From Channa striata (lineage: Eukaryota > Chordata > Actinopteri > Anabantiformes > Channidae), in assembly GCA_033026295.1 (NCBI GenBank), contig CM065178.1, positions 24,195,781-24,259,780 on the forward strand: 64,000 bases of DNA. Reading direction: 5' to 3'. The notes under the pieces were generated by a model. It had not been told where the DNA came from, ran no database searches, and saw nothing but the letters and a program-made list of their open reading frames with translations. Below are positions 1 through 13,490 of this stretch, piece by piece. Positions within the stretch are counted from its first letter, which is position 1, and each line of letters starts with the position of its first letter. The position numbers and the translations under genes are program-made.

Positions 1-3000
1 GGTTTCTGAGAGACGCTACCTGAGAAGTTTAGGACTTTGGGAAGTTGTTCCACATGCAAACCACAGGAGTCATTAATACCACAGATATATACAGTTACAT
101 CACTAAATATAATAGACCTCGTTGAAGTGGAGCGGCAGTCACCTGGTGGAGGACTTTAAATCTCTGTCTCTCTCACAGTGTCACCTGTGCAGGTTTCCCT
201 GTGAAGAGCCGAGCAGCTGAGTAGCACATGTTTGAAGACCTCCTGCCGTCTCCCAAAGATCCTCTTGATAAATTTCCTGCAGCTGGAGCAGTTTACGGTG
301 CAGCTCCAGGCATAAATACACACTCCATGATATTTTAGCGTGCAAATTTTAACGGCGCTTGTCCAACCTTGGCATATTTTCGTGAAATTTGTATGTGATT
401 TTCTTTTTCTTTGTTTTCGTCTTTTGTCTTTCATCTCTGCACGGCCACTTTTGCTGTGGTGATATAAGATTTCAGAGAAAAGCTTCTTGTGCTTCAGGAA
501 AATCGCTGCTCGGGGCACTGACACCTTCTTTTCCTGCAGGTAGAAGTATTTTAAGCTTCATTGGCTCCTAGTAATGAGTTCTGCAGCGTAACGTCGATCG
601 GAGGCCACAGAAAAACTCCCGTTGGGCAGGAAACTGAAGATCCTGTTTCGGCGTTAATATTCACCACGGTGGTGATTATTTAATGCAGCAGCAGTGAGAC
701 GATGAGACCGAGGTTAAACCAGGAACAGACGGGAGTGTGCAGGCTTTTTTCCTCTGCGCTTTTCTTTTTTACATGACAGTTATGACATTTCGACATTACG
801 CACAAACGCACTTGGACCAAACGGCGAGTTGGATTGTACACAGAAAAATCCAAACTTCAAAAGGTGATTGAATAAATGCGTATTGCCTTCAGCTATATTT
901 ACAGATATTTAAAGAATTCTATGTTACTGTTACTACTCGGCTAGTTTTTACTTTAACACATTTATTGCGAACTAATTTGCATATTCGAATTTTAAAAATA
1001 TTATTTATCATATTTGTTATAATTGAAACTGCAGGAATATTGAAAACATTAAAATACAGCTCACATGATGTATCAATAATTAATTTACTATAACTACAGT
1101 ATACAGTAATATTTGAAACTATTTTTATTAGTCTGAAAAAGAAGGATCTGCTCGGTGGGACGTTTTGTAAATAAAGTATTCAAACTTCCTGTTTGTCTTC
1201 AGCCACGCTGTGAGCCAGCATACGTTGAGCTCACTTCAAAACTTTAAAGAAAGTGGTTGCCTTAATAAAATGGATTAATATGTAATGAAAACGTGAGTCC
1301 ATTGAACTTAAAAACTTTGAAATGTTATTAAGTTCAAGACACTATAAGGAAACTTTGTCCAATGTAAAATATTTTATAATATCAATAATATGGATATGTT
1401 ATAATATTAACTTTTTCTTGTTAACTTAAAGATCTCTCAGATGCTGCTGTTTTAGTCAAGGACATCATTTGCAGCTACTTCCAAATGTGTCCACAAGTAG
1501 GAACTAAAATCATTACCAATCTTCTACATGTTTACCAGTATTTTTATTATTAATTTATTATTGTGAAAAAAAAAAAAACAAATACGTACATAAAGTTTAC
1601 ATGTTTTTCAAACCATAAAAACAGTTCAGCGATGCATGGTGGGAAGTCTGCTAGTATTGTTTCTGGAAATTCCAGCAGTTTTTGAATGCAACTTATCACA
1701 AAGTTCAAGTCAGAACAACTGATGATTATAAGTTGGAAAGTGGTTTGACTCAAAGACGTTTGTGAACATCAAACAAAACTCACACTTTTGGGTAGTTTTT
1801 ACTGAAACTGTTAAATTAAATGTCTCACTCACTAAATAGCAAGTATTTCTGAAGACACAGACATACTCTCCAACATAAAAGCAGATAAAGTCAAGAAATA
1901 TCCAACAAACTAAATATATATTAAGTTTTGACGTGTATCCCCATCCTTTAGCAGTGGTAAATTTCTTATGTGCTAAATAATCTGTAGTTGTGTAGTTGTG
2001 ATGTGTATGTTGCTGTTGTGCATCCTCAGTTATCTTTGTTTTGTTTTTTATTTGTGCTACAAGTGAAATCAGTAACACAACAAATAAGGATAAAAATATG
2101 AATTCCCAGGTTTTAAGTGTCGTCACATTTAAAAATCCCCAACGTATTGTCGACGGCCTAAAGATTGAGAGCGCTTTAAATGTGAGCTAGAACATGCACA
2201 GTACGACCGTGCCCGGACTAACGTGGAACACATGTGATTTGTACTGTACAGTGCGGAGGAAGCTCGGCCCCTCTGAAAGCGACTCCGCGGCCTTTCTGAT
2301 CAAAGGCGGGTTGTCTGCCTTTCTCAAAGATACACTTACAGGTGATGAATTGGATGAGTCGAGTGTCCAAACTCTACTTCAGAGGTGGTATCCCCATGTG
2401 TCACGCAGGTTCCCCAGAAACCGCTTTCATGTATCTCCTTAAAAGAAAGAGGGAAAAAAAAGAAAAGTCCCGTAAAAACTTTAAGGTGGAGTCGAATGCA
2501 TGTGTTTTACTTTCCATCGATGGGCTTTGGATTTCATTTGCTACTCTGAGAGCGACGTGCTCAGGACGGGTATCACTGAGTGGGACAATTCACTTCAGTG
2601 ACCTGTAACCTGTGGATGACATGTGGATCCCACTTCAGCTTCCCCGGGTTTTTCATCCTGTCACTTTTTACGGTTTGATGTGTGTGGAGGAGCAGGTGGA
2701 GCAGCCTGCTCTCAAAGCCCAGTGTCGTGTAAAGCAGCACATCCTTAATTATTCACAATTTATACAATTAAAAGACGAGACTGGGAGACTTTTATATTTA
2801 TATTATATAAGGATGCCACAGGTTTCCGTTGGTGTCACTATTGGACACAACTATTTGCCGCCAAAGAAAATGACTTTATATGTAGAAGCAGAAAGGAGAG
2901 CTAAAAAACGACTTCAGAGACAACACGGGTTAGGATGAGACACAAAAACTTTACAACAGGATTAAGACATAAGGCTACAAACACATGTACTTCTTTACTG

Positions 3001-6000
3001 CGCCACGTGGTGACGTGGTCGCCATTAAGCCACACCACCTCATGCACTGCAGATGAACCCTGGTCTTTTGTGGAAAGGTCGTGTGTCTTGTTGTTCCATC
3101 CTCCACACCATTCAACTCATTCTGAGACTTTTTCAATGCACACAATACGTCATTTCTACAGGCGCCAAATGTCGAATTGTTATCGGGATTTCCGTTGTAC
3201 TACACTGAAAGCTCGGGCATCAATCACCGATGCAAACGGGTGCCTTAGGTGTCAGCATGTGCTAACGGACTGGAAAAATTTCTGGTATGCCTCTGAAATA
3301 TGAGGGCTGGTTCAGCCCTTAGTGTTCAGAGCTCCTTCCAGTAATAAGACCACATACAGGCTGTGAGAGAGACCACTCTGATGGCATTTCACTGTAGCTT
3401 TGTCTTTCTGGATGACACGTACAGACGACCACTTGCTGGTATCTTAAGCAGCCAAAACCATTTGTACTAGCTGTTTTGTGACTGTAGACTCTTTTTATTA
3501 GTAATATTATTGCGTCATAGTTTCTTTTACTTTATAGTGTGAAACAGAAAGGAGGCGGGAAAGCTGGTGTATGACGTGCAGCCGGGTTTGGACACTGCAG
3601 TTATGTGGAGTGTGCAATAACTATTTGGCTACTGGTGTTCACGATTGACTGTTATCTTGGTGGTGCGTTCAGGTTCTTTAGGGCTAATGAAAACTACTTC
3701 AGGGTAACGTTACAATAAGAGACAACAGGGGTTAGGGTGAGGCGTGAAGCCACCCTTTGTCGAACTTGGCTCTTTGGAAAGACATTTTAATATTTTCTTA
3801 AACAACATTAAAACTTCAGGGGATAACTGTGCATGTTAAATCAGGTTTGTATTAATGGGGTAAATGATGGTGAGAAGAGGCAATTCGTTGTTGGTATGAT
3901 TTTCTGTTTGAAATGTTTTAAATTAAATATAACGGCTAGATTAAACGACTTCATCAAACACAAGGTTTTGCGCGATCAAACCTCACAGGTTTTTTGCATG
4001 TTAGCGTAGCCTCCCTTTTAGTCCCTTTCAGCTCACGATTTTTGTGTTTCGCGACATTGCTTGTTCGGTTCGCTCCCTTAACCACTCTCCGTATTTTCCT
4101 CTCTCAGTATCTTGGGACACTTCAGCCGTGGTCAGAATGTACATTTTATCCTCAGATCTAAAAAAGATCATTCATGACAACATTTTATTCTAGTAACAGC
4201 AGGCAAAACATCCAACGACTACAGCGAACACAAAACTTGTGTTTCTTTTTTAACAGATGAGAAATGAAACTTTTTAGGACGTCTAATGAAAACATGTTTC
4301 CGTTTTTTATGACAAATGTACACTCTGACTCATCAAAACATGCCGATGTGGGTGAAGAACAAGTGAATCTTTCGGGATATTTTAGGGATGCAGGCTCTTG
4401 TTATTGGATGAAAGGAAATGACCCTGACTTGAACCAGAAACATCGCAGTTCATGGCACGTTTACACCCAAGGTCACCAAAAATATGTTTTTAAACTTTAC
4501 TTTCCCTCTTAACAATATGTGACAAAAATCACAACCATGCAAAGAAACAGCCTTTATTGAAAACACTTCATATTTTTATGACCCCTCATCCTTGAAATTA
4601 ACAAGAGTGTCGTGTTTAGGTTTGAACAGACACATTAGATAAAGAAACAACATCCTCAGCTCTGTCCTGGTCTTTGTGCAAAGTTTTGGGGTAAGCAGAT
4701 TATGTCTTATTCAGGTGTCAGATAAGCAAAAGCTCAGCAGAAAAATGACAAATAGATTAATCAGATAGGAGCGTTCCAGCATCTCAAGCACTAAAGTCTG
4801 TCAGCGAAAGATGCCACTCGGTCAACTTGTGCGACATAAAACCCATGTGCACCGGCGTAAACAGCCTCTTCAAACGCCCTGGCTGATAATGGAAACCAGT
4901 TTCTTCACACTGTACTGTACAGGAAACAAAATGTGTTGATGGGAAAACAGTGAGAATAGCACAGGCCGTGTTGGCTAAACATCGCCAAAGTGTCACAGTG
5001 GCAACAGGTTCTGCCAGGCCAACTCCAAGGTTAAAGCTTCACCCCGCAGCTTTCCACTGACGTAAATGTATTATTTTGGTAACATTCCGCCAAAAACCAG
5101 GGAAATGGGCTAATTGGGTGAACGCTGTTATTAAATATAAGATCACATGACGTCAAATGGAAGAAGGTGCCTTCACGTACACGCCGCTCTGTGCGAGTGC
5201 ATGTATTTGCATCCTGTACCTGTGTTTCTTCATTTGTTTGTCTGGTTCTGTAGTTACTGAATATCGAACACGTGTCCAAGTCACGCTGGGTCGAGTCGGA
5301 CAACTGTCACAATTCAGCTGGCGCCTGCATGTCTCTGACAGAGGACTGTCCGTGGATCAGGTCAAACTATTAGGCTAAAGGTTTCCTGTGTGGGAGTGGT
5401 ACTAGGAGCATCGCTTTTCATAATGGGTCTGTGTTTTCTTGTTCTTGTGCGCGAGCATGTGTGTGATGCAATACACATTCATGCTGCTGGTGTCAGGCTA
5501 CACGGTGGTAACGGGTCAACGTATGCGGCAATGCATCAACAAAAACAAGGCAGGAGATGCCAATTAAACAATAAGGGATTCAAAATGTTCCGACGCAATG
5601 AATGAAAGGCAGTCGACACATTTGTTGAGCCTCGGCTGGGAAACGTTGAGTTTTTCCACCACAGAGGCTCCGGTGTGTTCGCCAGCGAATGTCTGACTGC
5701 TTGTTGTTTGAAACGTACAGCGGGCATGAGAACCTTTTCGCATGAATAAGACGAAAGGGAGAGCAAACCAAAAATGTAAAACCGAATCAATGAGCTCTGG
5801 GTTAACGACATTTCCCACCTAAAGCGACACAGGACCTTCCCACAGAAGACTGGGGCTCGACTCCAGGGCGAGGTGCTGTGAAACATTACGCTTAATGTTT
5901 GAGGTTTTAAGGTCCTAACTTTTCCCTGAGGTGTTTGTGCCAAACCCCAAACGGTGACGTTTCAGCAACTGTAACAGAGGCACGATCGTTCCTAGTAGCG

Positions 6001-7050
6001 CAAAGGACGTAAGAAGCGTCAGTATTTGACGCCTTGGGTGTCGCCATTATTTGACGCTGTGGGGTGGGAACGTGTGAGTGAACTCTGCCTCCTGTCCGAT
6101 AACAGCTGGAACAGTCTGAGTGTCCTGGTGGATGAGCGGTTGTCACACATGCAACATGGCTACAGCGTCCTGAGTTCAAGTCTGGCAGGGGGCCAGATGT
6201 TCCCTGATGTCTAAAAATTCAGTAATTTAAATTAAAAGTTGAGTTTTGTGGGGAGGTTTTCCCTTGCTGATTTGAAAAGGTCTCTGCATACCTGAATATG
6301 TGACAAGTGCTTTGAGAGGAAGCAGCATCCTGAAAAACAAACAACCCAAAGTCGACGTTTTTTAACCCAAGGCAGCGCGGTGTGAATTCACACATGAGCC
6401 CCATCAGCTCCTTTCAGATAAGGCGACTCTGATGAACTAGTAAAAGCGTCGCAATCTGTCCACGCAGACACAGGAAGTTCCAGTCTGGGCTTTGACTGCT
6501 GGTTTGAGGACAGATTATTAAATCCATCTTTCACTGTGGAAATACAGACTGCGGAGTCGCTGATGAGACGTTACTACAGCAAAGTCGCACTTTATTCTAC
6601 TGTCATTTCATATAATTCAAATAAATACTTTTAGTGTGAAAGAAAAGCTCCGGGTCCAGTTTCCGCTAGTTTAAGTTAATTATTATTAAGTATTTGAAGT
6701 AGGATTTTAGCCTGTAAAGAGGCCGTGGAAAATACAAGCAGTGTCACATGGCTCCTCTATTATTATTATTACACCTTCTTTTGCTCTCATCGTGAATCCA
6801 GGACTGACTGGATGGAACAGGCGAGAGAATCAAAGTGTTTTTCCCTTGAGCTCCGTCCACGTCTGCTCTGTTTGCAGTGGACGGGGCCGATGTGGAAAAG
6901 ACAGGAGAGCACGATTCATTTCCACCTTGTCTCGTCATTCGAGCAAAAACAAACACTCTCGTCCTCATCGGTCTCATTCACACACGGACAGGGAACTGTG
7001 CCGCAGTTATCTGAACAAAGTTTGCATCGCTTCATCCTGCGAGTGCAGCA
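1..7050. other. Gene-free DNA downstream of dmrt2
   Basis: No open frame here resembles a protein family. It is mostly AT-rich unique-looking sequence. A short imperfect direct repeat (GAGACAACA-GGGTTAGG, about 2922-2950 and 3717-3745) is the only internal repetition I noticed. Confidence 0.5.
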
Positions 7051-7054
7051 AAAA

Positions 7055-7260
7055 TGTCATTGAAATGCAAATGAGGCACTAATGTCCTCGTGCGTTATGT
7101 AGTGATCTGTTCTGACGCGGCGCGGCTCAGTCTAAACATAGATGTTCTGTTTGCCTGGGAGGAGGCCGTATTTAGCATCCGCTCAGGTGTCTATGCAAAT
7201 CCAAGCTCTTAAGTGTTAATCTTGGCACTTGTGGTGTTTACTCTAGTCGGCGTGAGCCAG
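7055..7260. promoter_or_regulatory. Candidate conserved noncoding block with two octamer motifs
   Basis: Two ATGCAAAT octamers (about 7063-7072 and 7192-7199) sit in a homeobox-motif-rich stretch that also contains CTTAAGTG followed by TTAAT, without repeats or coding frame. This composition resembles vertebrate developmental enhancers. Conservation could not be tested. Confidence 0.3.
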
Positions 7261-7542
7261 GTGCTGCGGTCATTTAGCTGCACCATCTGCACGGCCGTGG
7301 TGTCGGCGCGGCAGCCCATCTCGTTTTTCTAGTGGCGCTGTGAGTGAAACCAGAGGGCCTCCACGAGCGGGCAAAGACAACGAGCCGGACAGAAATAACA
7401 TAACACAGGCCCGAGTGACGGCACGCTGAAAACGACGCGTGTTCTCCGGGGGACAATGCAGCACAAAGCATTTTTCCATAGCATTTACATGAATGTTTAG
7501 ACTGGCAAATTCCCCGCAAAAGCTCAGCAGGTGGAGGAGATG

Positions 7543-7562
7543 GTGATGTGTGTGTGTGTGTG
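7543..7562. repeat. (TG)n microsatellite
   Basis: A short run of TG dinucleotides. Confidence 0.8.
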
Positions 7563-7739
7563 ATAGTTGCGACATAAAGTCACATTTCTGTCATGGAAAT
7601 TGGGTAAATCAGTCACACGTTAAACGAACGCAACAGGAAGCAAAACATGCGTCGTCAGATAAAAAAAAGGGGCTTGTGCAAACAGACGCTGCGCGGAGCG
7701 TGAGACGACGTCTTCTCGTCCTCTTGAGGTTCACCTTTG

Positions 7740-7960
7740 CGAACACTGGCTGCTCAAATATTTACAATTATTTGCATAAACTTGCAAATGTGACTATCAT
7801 CTGGATTTGAAGTGGCCGAATTTGCCTTTCTCCTTGATCCTTGCGTGAATGTTTCAAAATTATTTCAGAGAAGACGAGACACACCTTCGACTTGCAAATT
7901 CGCCGTGGCCTCCCAGGGACAAACACTGTGTGAGACGTCTCTGACCGAGCAGAAATCTCG
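7740..7960. promoter_or_regulatory. Second enhancer-like block downstream of dmrt2
   Basis: The stretch has several TTGCAAAT/TTTGCATA-like words and no coding frame or repeat. I flag it only for composition resembling noncoding conserved DNA. Confidence 0.2.
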
Positions 7961-8199
7961 GGGACGAGGTTTACTGTTCACTGTGAGCCTTCGACCTGGG
8001 TCCAGCCGTCAGTTGTTTTGTGCTCCAAATGTCGGTTTGTCTTACGAAAACATCTTTTCCCACTGTGAGCGCAAGTGCACGGCGATGCCGGAGGCCACTG
8101 AAACAACAGAAACAGGAGCACAGGTGTGAGCGGCAGAAATAATCGTTTTCAACCCTCAGGTCACAACAGGACACAGTACAATGGCAGATTGTTTTATTG

Positions 8200-9535
8200 T
8201 TGACCTGTGTCAACGCAGCCGATCGAGGCTTTTAGTGTTCAAGCTGTAACTGTAGTTTCCAACATCAGAGGTGGTTCGATACAAGTGTCCGAAAGTGTGT
8301 GTGTGTCCGTGTGAACGTTCCACACAAACAGTAAGCGGACCAATCAAAGCCGACGTTATGACAAAAAATACCCCCAACTACCAAGTATGATTTTATGAGG
8401 GTGTATTGTCATCAAACACACACTCCTCCACACAAACAGTGTCCTAATACCACGGAAGCATGGAAATAACAACGCGCCTGGACGTCTGCTGGGGGAAGAA
8501 TTTAAATATGAGAGCAATAACAAACACTGACTCAACAGATCTTTGGTTCAAAACCAAACGTTCAGCTTTTAATGACGCTTAAGCCCGACGCTTTCGTGGC
8601 AAATCTGCGCCGTTGGTTTTGGTGTGAGGCAGCTTCTCCTCCACCTCCGCAAGTATTAACTGCAGGTGAAAGCAGCCTCGATTCGCCCACCGGGTCCTCG
8701 CCCGGTCCCCCGGGATCCTGATGCATGTTCAATGACTGGTGCCAGCGTTTTTGAAAATGTTTTCCTGTGATATCGTAACATTAAAGAGAGGTTTATGATG
8801 ACAGCAAAGGTCTCGGCACGTGGTTGTGAGGATGAGGTAATGAGGTGACAGGACGAGCAACACGCCCATCCACCGTGTCCACCACACCCACTCTGACAAC
8901 AGATGAAGACGTGCCTCTGCTCATACTACAGTTGAGGTTGTGTACACAGACGCATTCATCACATGAGCACCACAAAACATGACGGTGACCCCTGACAACG
9001 AGCGGCGGGGAGAATAGGGGCGCCTTCGTTTATCGTGTTTGGCTAAACAACATGAAATAGTGAAAAAATAAAAGCGTAAACGTGTAACCGCCTCACACGC
9101 GTGGGGAAATAAACGATACGTTCCCAGTGGGGGGGGGGTCCTGTGAAAGCGGGTGCAGACGTGTCGAATTTTTCATTAATGAGGTGACCACACTGGGGCT
9201 TACACTCGGTTCGGGTGTTAGGAGCACGAAAAAGGCATAACGTTCACATTTATGACCCTGCTTTTATATGCAACTTTATGTATCCACATATAAAATGGTA
9301 ATTATAAACAGTTTGAAACTGAAATAGTCATAAACACAAATGAATAAACAGGTGGCTGGAGGCGACATCCATAATGTGCAGAGATCACTACCACAAAACA
9401 GCAGTGTGACAGAGATGTGGATTAATAATATTATCATATTAATATGATAGCTTATTCGTGGTTGAAAAAGTTATAAAAGATTATATTCCTTTAATATATA
9501 ATTATTTTGAAAATAACATGATACAATTTCAGTTT
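8200..9535. other. Intergenic DNA without recognised features
   Basis: No gene was found. There is a G run (about ten G) near 9130 and otherwise unremarkable sequence. Confidence 0.5.
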
Positions 9536-9540
9536 CCTTT

Positions 9541-9662
9541 GCACTGGTGGTTCCACCTTCTGACTCTGGAGGCGGGCACCAAAGGGGGGGCCAAACAGGT
9601 CGGATTTTTGGTGGGCCCGTGTCCCCCCAGGCCACCTCTCTGGCTCTGCCCCTGGTGAACAT
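9541..9662 (+). repeat. Candidate dispersed repeat fragment
   Basis: The GC-rich segment with GACTCTGGAGGCGGGCACC and CCTCTCTGGCTCTGCCCCTG contrasts sharply with AT-rich flanks and resembles a dispersed repeat seen in fish genomes. The family name is not recalled. Confidence 0.35.
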
Positions 9663-10190
9663 GTATCTCAGACTTTCATGGCCAGCCTGTCCTCGTTTCT
9701 CGCTCCCATTCGTAGCAGGAGTCTATCTACAGCAGAGCAGCCACGTTAGAATCCCTGTTTTAATCTGAGGTTAAACTCAACCAGCGAGATCACATTCTGT
9801 CTCTGCAGCGTAACAAAGACACAACTGAACATCGGCTCTTACATTTTACAAAGCCTGTGTATGCCCCAGTGTGCGTTTTCCCAGCCGGCTTTGAGCGTCA
9901 ACCCACCAGACTTTTGCCCGTATCTGCCCCCAGGCCTGTCAGCCCTGAGAACGTAGTAATTAAGTGGGAGCTACTTGTCAGAAAAGCTGCAGTGCTACAC
10001 ATTTCTTACTGGATTACAAAGTGCTGAGAAAGAATGCAGGGACCGGTTGGCGTTCCCTCTCCCTGCTGCTGGTCGGGACAGAGGGAAACAACATGGGTGA
10101 AAATGAAAAGAGATCCTACCCTTCCTTTCACGCCCGCTGACTCCCAACGCAAAATACAGCATGTCCATTTATTCCTAGAGTCATAATAAC

Positions 10191-10194
<4 letters not shown>

Positions 10195-10235
<41 letters not shown>
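10195..10235. repeat. (TG)n microsatellite
   Basis: About 20 uninterrupted TG units, followed by a CG-alternating end (TCGCGCGAGCG). Confidence 0.95.
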
Positions 10236-10236
<1 letters not shown>

Positions 10237-10378
10237 GCGCGAGCGTGTGTTTGACTTTGTGGCGCTTAATAGTTTCTTAATGTGCACAAGATTGTAGCAT
10301 ATCAGATGGGCAGGGAGTTACTGGCGTGACAACAGCAACAGTGGGACGGATGACTTGCTTTAACACCTGGAGAAGGGC

Positions 10379-10379
<1 letters not shown>

Positions 10380-10411
<32 letters not shown>
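10380..10411. repeat. (GT)n microsatellite
   Basis: About 15 uninterrupted GT units. Confidence 0.95.
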
Positions 10412-11214
10412 CGTGGAGACTGCTTGGGCAGTGATAACGTCATGAATCAACCACACATTCACTGGCAAAGAAGCCAAATAGCATATGGGCAGAAGGGCCG
10501 TGGAAGAATGGAGCTGTTGTGTCGCGGCAGGGGAAGTCCACCGGCTCCCCGATCCTGCCTTTTTATTTTCCTTTTGTTGGATGTTTGTTTCAGTGATGAT
10601 ATTGTTTGCCACGCTGTCCATCTTTCTTCCATGATGTTGGTCCACAGAGACTTTGCTGAACAAATCTGTAGCTTTTAGCTGAAACATTTGAGTTGCCACT
10701 CGTTTTTTTAATTGAACAGAACTTTATGAGGCCTGGGGGAAACACGGCCCTTGAGGACCCGCCACTCCATCGTCCCAGCTGACCAAAAAGACATTGACCT
10801 AACACTCGCTGAACTGTCCAGGGTCTTTTTGGGAGATTTATGGGGCTGTAGATGTGTTATTGCATTATGTGTCAATATAGGCACCTGGGGGGGCTGAACT
10901 GATGACAGCTTGGCTGGTGTGAACTGTGACGCCTTCACTTTTGTACTGAGGCGCATTCAGACTGTGGCGTGAACGTTGGGTTCGAGAAAAACCATAAATA
11001 AACGTCTGCTCAGTGAGTATTTATGTTCGATTCGAATCTACGAGATGTGGTGAGCTGGGAGACGTCAGGATACTGAACCGGTGGCTGTTATGTGCTTCGC
11101 ATTTAAAACATCCTTAAAATACAAAAATACATGGAAATCAACGGCTGCTTAAAATTGGTAATTACACCAAAGCATCGTCACTGATTGTGTAGAGCGTGGA
11201 TGACATAGGTTAGT

Positions 11215-11400
11215 GTGTTTGCCTGTTCCTGGTCATGTCATGTCCATTTTTGAAGATTTGGCAGGTCATTTTGGTCATTTCGTGTCTATTTTTGGAGGTT
11301 TTTGTGTGTTTTTAGTCTTTTTTCCCTCTTTTGGATAGTGTCCGATCATTTTTGGATTATTTTGCATTGTATGGTGGTTTTGTGCCTTTTCACTGAGCTC
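11215..11400 (+). repeat. Degenerate tandem repeat (TTTTGTGTC-type units)
   Basis: Words such as GGTCATTTTGGTCATTTCGTGTC, TTTTTGGAGG and TTTTGTGCC recur every 20-30 bp across about 185 bp. This looks like a decayed minisatellite. A similar stretch lies at 30465-30610. Confidence 0.45.
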
Positions 11401-11826
11401 TATCAAAACAGAAATATGTATCCTACAGTAACTTCTGAGGAAGTGAGCGAGCTCCCCTGACCTCTGAGGTCCCCGGATTTGTGACCAGTGTTTTATATGT
11501 GATTTATAAAGTGATTAATATGTGATTTGACATACTGCACATCAGGCTTTTATTCTGCCGTTATGTAATTATTATAATGTTCTATGTTTATACTTAACTA
11601 GAGGCAAATCCTACATGGTTTGGTTTTCCACTGACAGCGATGGGTGTAATGTGTCTGTGGGGGGGTCAGAGAGGTGGACAAAGTAAGAATCGAAAAGGAC
11701 TTAGCACAGCAACTTGTACTCGTGACATGAATATTTTCTGTATAAGCAAAAAAGACACCAAGTGACCTCTGTTCTGTTGTGTTTGGGAGTCTTGAAACAA
11801 GAGCCGCGAAAGAGAAGGTTCCCAGA

Positions 11827-11828
<2 letters not shown>

Positions 11829-11881
<53 letters not shown>
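11829..11881. repeat. (GT)n microsatellite
   Basis: About 26 GT units, the longest dinucleotide array in the window. Confidence 0.95.
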
Positions 11882-11882
<1 letters not shown>

Positions 11883-11991
11883 CTTACACCACCGCACGAA
11901 GGAAAGTGACTGAAGCCTCTAAATGGCAAACGACACCTGTGTAGACTGAACGAAACGCTACTGTGTGAACTACAACTGCTGATAAGAGCAC

Positions 11992-12029
11992 GGTGGGTGG
12001 GGGGTGGGGTGGGGGGTGGGGTGGGGGGC
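11992..12029 (+). repeat. G-rich tract with quadruplex potential
   Basis: At least five runs of four to six G, each separated by a single T, fit the pattern for an intramolecular G-quadruplex on the plus strand. It forms an irregular GGGGTG/GGGGGGT repeat. Confidence 0.7.
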
Positions 12030-12099
12030 ATCCATCCAGCTCACTCTGCTGACGTGCTTAAATCTCTCACTTTGGGAATGAGTCCGTCAGGGCTGCAGC

Positions 12100-13395
12100 A
12101 GATACTTATCAGCGGCGGTTAGTGCAGACAAACACTGTCACCTCCTGCTTAGCAGCCAGCTGCTGTCGCACACTGTGTTTTCATGGAAACACACCTCACC
12201 GCTAAGTCATACTAAAGATAAAATACTAGAGACATGCTGTATTTCAATGTAGAAAACATTAAATCAGTATATGTTTTTTTATTTAGAGATGCATCAAACC
12301 ACTGTTACAGTAAAATGCATAGAAATAAATATAATTAATAAATGAAATCAATTAAATACAAACATACTCACAAAAATTTGATCTAATTATCATTTTGTCC
12401 GAATTTTCTTCTCACAAGTCAAAAGGGATGTTTCAGGCGTCTAATATAGTTATCATACGTTTTGTCCTGATTACATTTGTTGCAATTTGAATAAATAACT
12501 ACTTAATATGTTTGTTGTTTGTTTTCATATCTGTGGGCAGATTGAGCTGCAGTATGACAGTCCATTTACACTTGGGACAAATGACTGTACTGCTGTTTCC
12601 TGCCGTTTCCTGCCTCCTCCACCACCACAGACACATCAACAATGTCAGGCAGCTAAACCCACAATCAGCTTCTCCTGGGTTCGGTTTTAAATTCATTCAT
12701 GTCAAGACATAAACTGTCCGGAATAATCTCACAAAATGCAGCTTCCTGCAGCTTCTCCCTGCTGTGGGACAATGACTTTCCCATTAAGACATGCAGCCAA
12801 CATCAACAGAAAGTTGAAGTGACATGACGCAAAAACAAAGCCGCGGAAATGACAGTGTTTTCCTTGACGACACTAACACTTTACTGAATGGGAATTTACT
12901 AAATTTCCATATTTGTAATAGTCACTGCATTTAGACGTATTGTCTGAAAATGACACATGTAAACGTTTCACGACACTCAGCATCTGAGGAGGTAAATGTG
13001 GACTTCAACTATACAACGATGGGACCTGAAGCTTTTCCAGACGCCTGCAGGAATGGTTCTTTGGCAGGATGCTCTGAGGTGTCGTGGACTAAACTGAATC
13101 TCACACAGCACAAAGACACAACGACAAGAGAAAGTGTGTGAAGCGTCTGGTGTTGCCTTGTTTTCTGCAGTCGTTGCTCATTTCATAGACATAGAGACCT
13201 GCAATATAAACAAACCTGTGAACATATGTTCATTTTCAGACTCACACTGTGTCCGTGTCCCATCCGCATTATAATCCCGACTGCCGACAATATCCAACCA
13301 GCTTGTTTGATGCACGTCTCTGCTCAACATACTGTTGAGGTTCGTGCCCTTCAGGGCCTCTGCGAGCCTCTAACCTACGAAGACACAACTAAAGC
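12100..13395. other. Intergenic DNA without recognised features
   Basis: Sequence of mixed composition downstream of dmrt2. Short frames are present, none protein-like. I see no repeat or RNA gene. Confidence 0.5.
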
Positions 13396-13490
13396 CCATT
13401 ACATATTTAGACCCGATGCCCTTCCTGACACAGCTTCTCCCAACTTCTCCCGGGCTTGTACCAAGCAGGCCGGGATGGGGACACAATTCC
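13396..13490 (+). repeat. Dispersed teleost repeat fragment
   Basis: GATGCCCTTCCTGACACAGC followed by CCCGGGCTTGTACCAAGCAG matches the general form of a common fish interspersed repeat (GATGCCCTTCCTGACGCAACC... CCGGGCTTGGGACCGGC). It is short and degenerate. Confidence 0.4.

Noticed and set aside
2194..3303. Series of plus-strand open frames of 82-122 codons
   Set aside because: No recognisable domain, splice-compatible series or codon bias; typical chance frames.
10195..11881. Possible CRISPR or coding repeats in GT arrays
   Set aside because: They are plain dinucleotide microsatellites; open frames with Cys-Val or Thr-His runs are read-through of these arrays.
12471..12490. DMRT1-like motif TTACATTTGTTGCAA
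   Set aside because: The spacing has one extra T in the core compared with TACATTG; a similar word at about 60036-60050 has the same problem.
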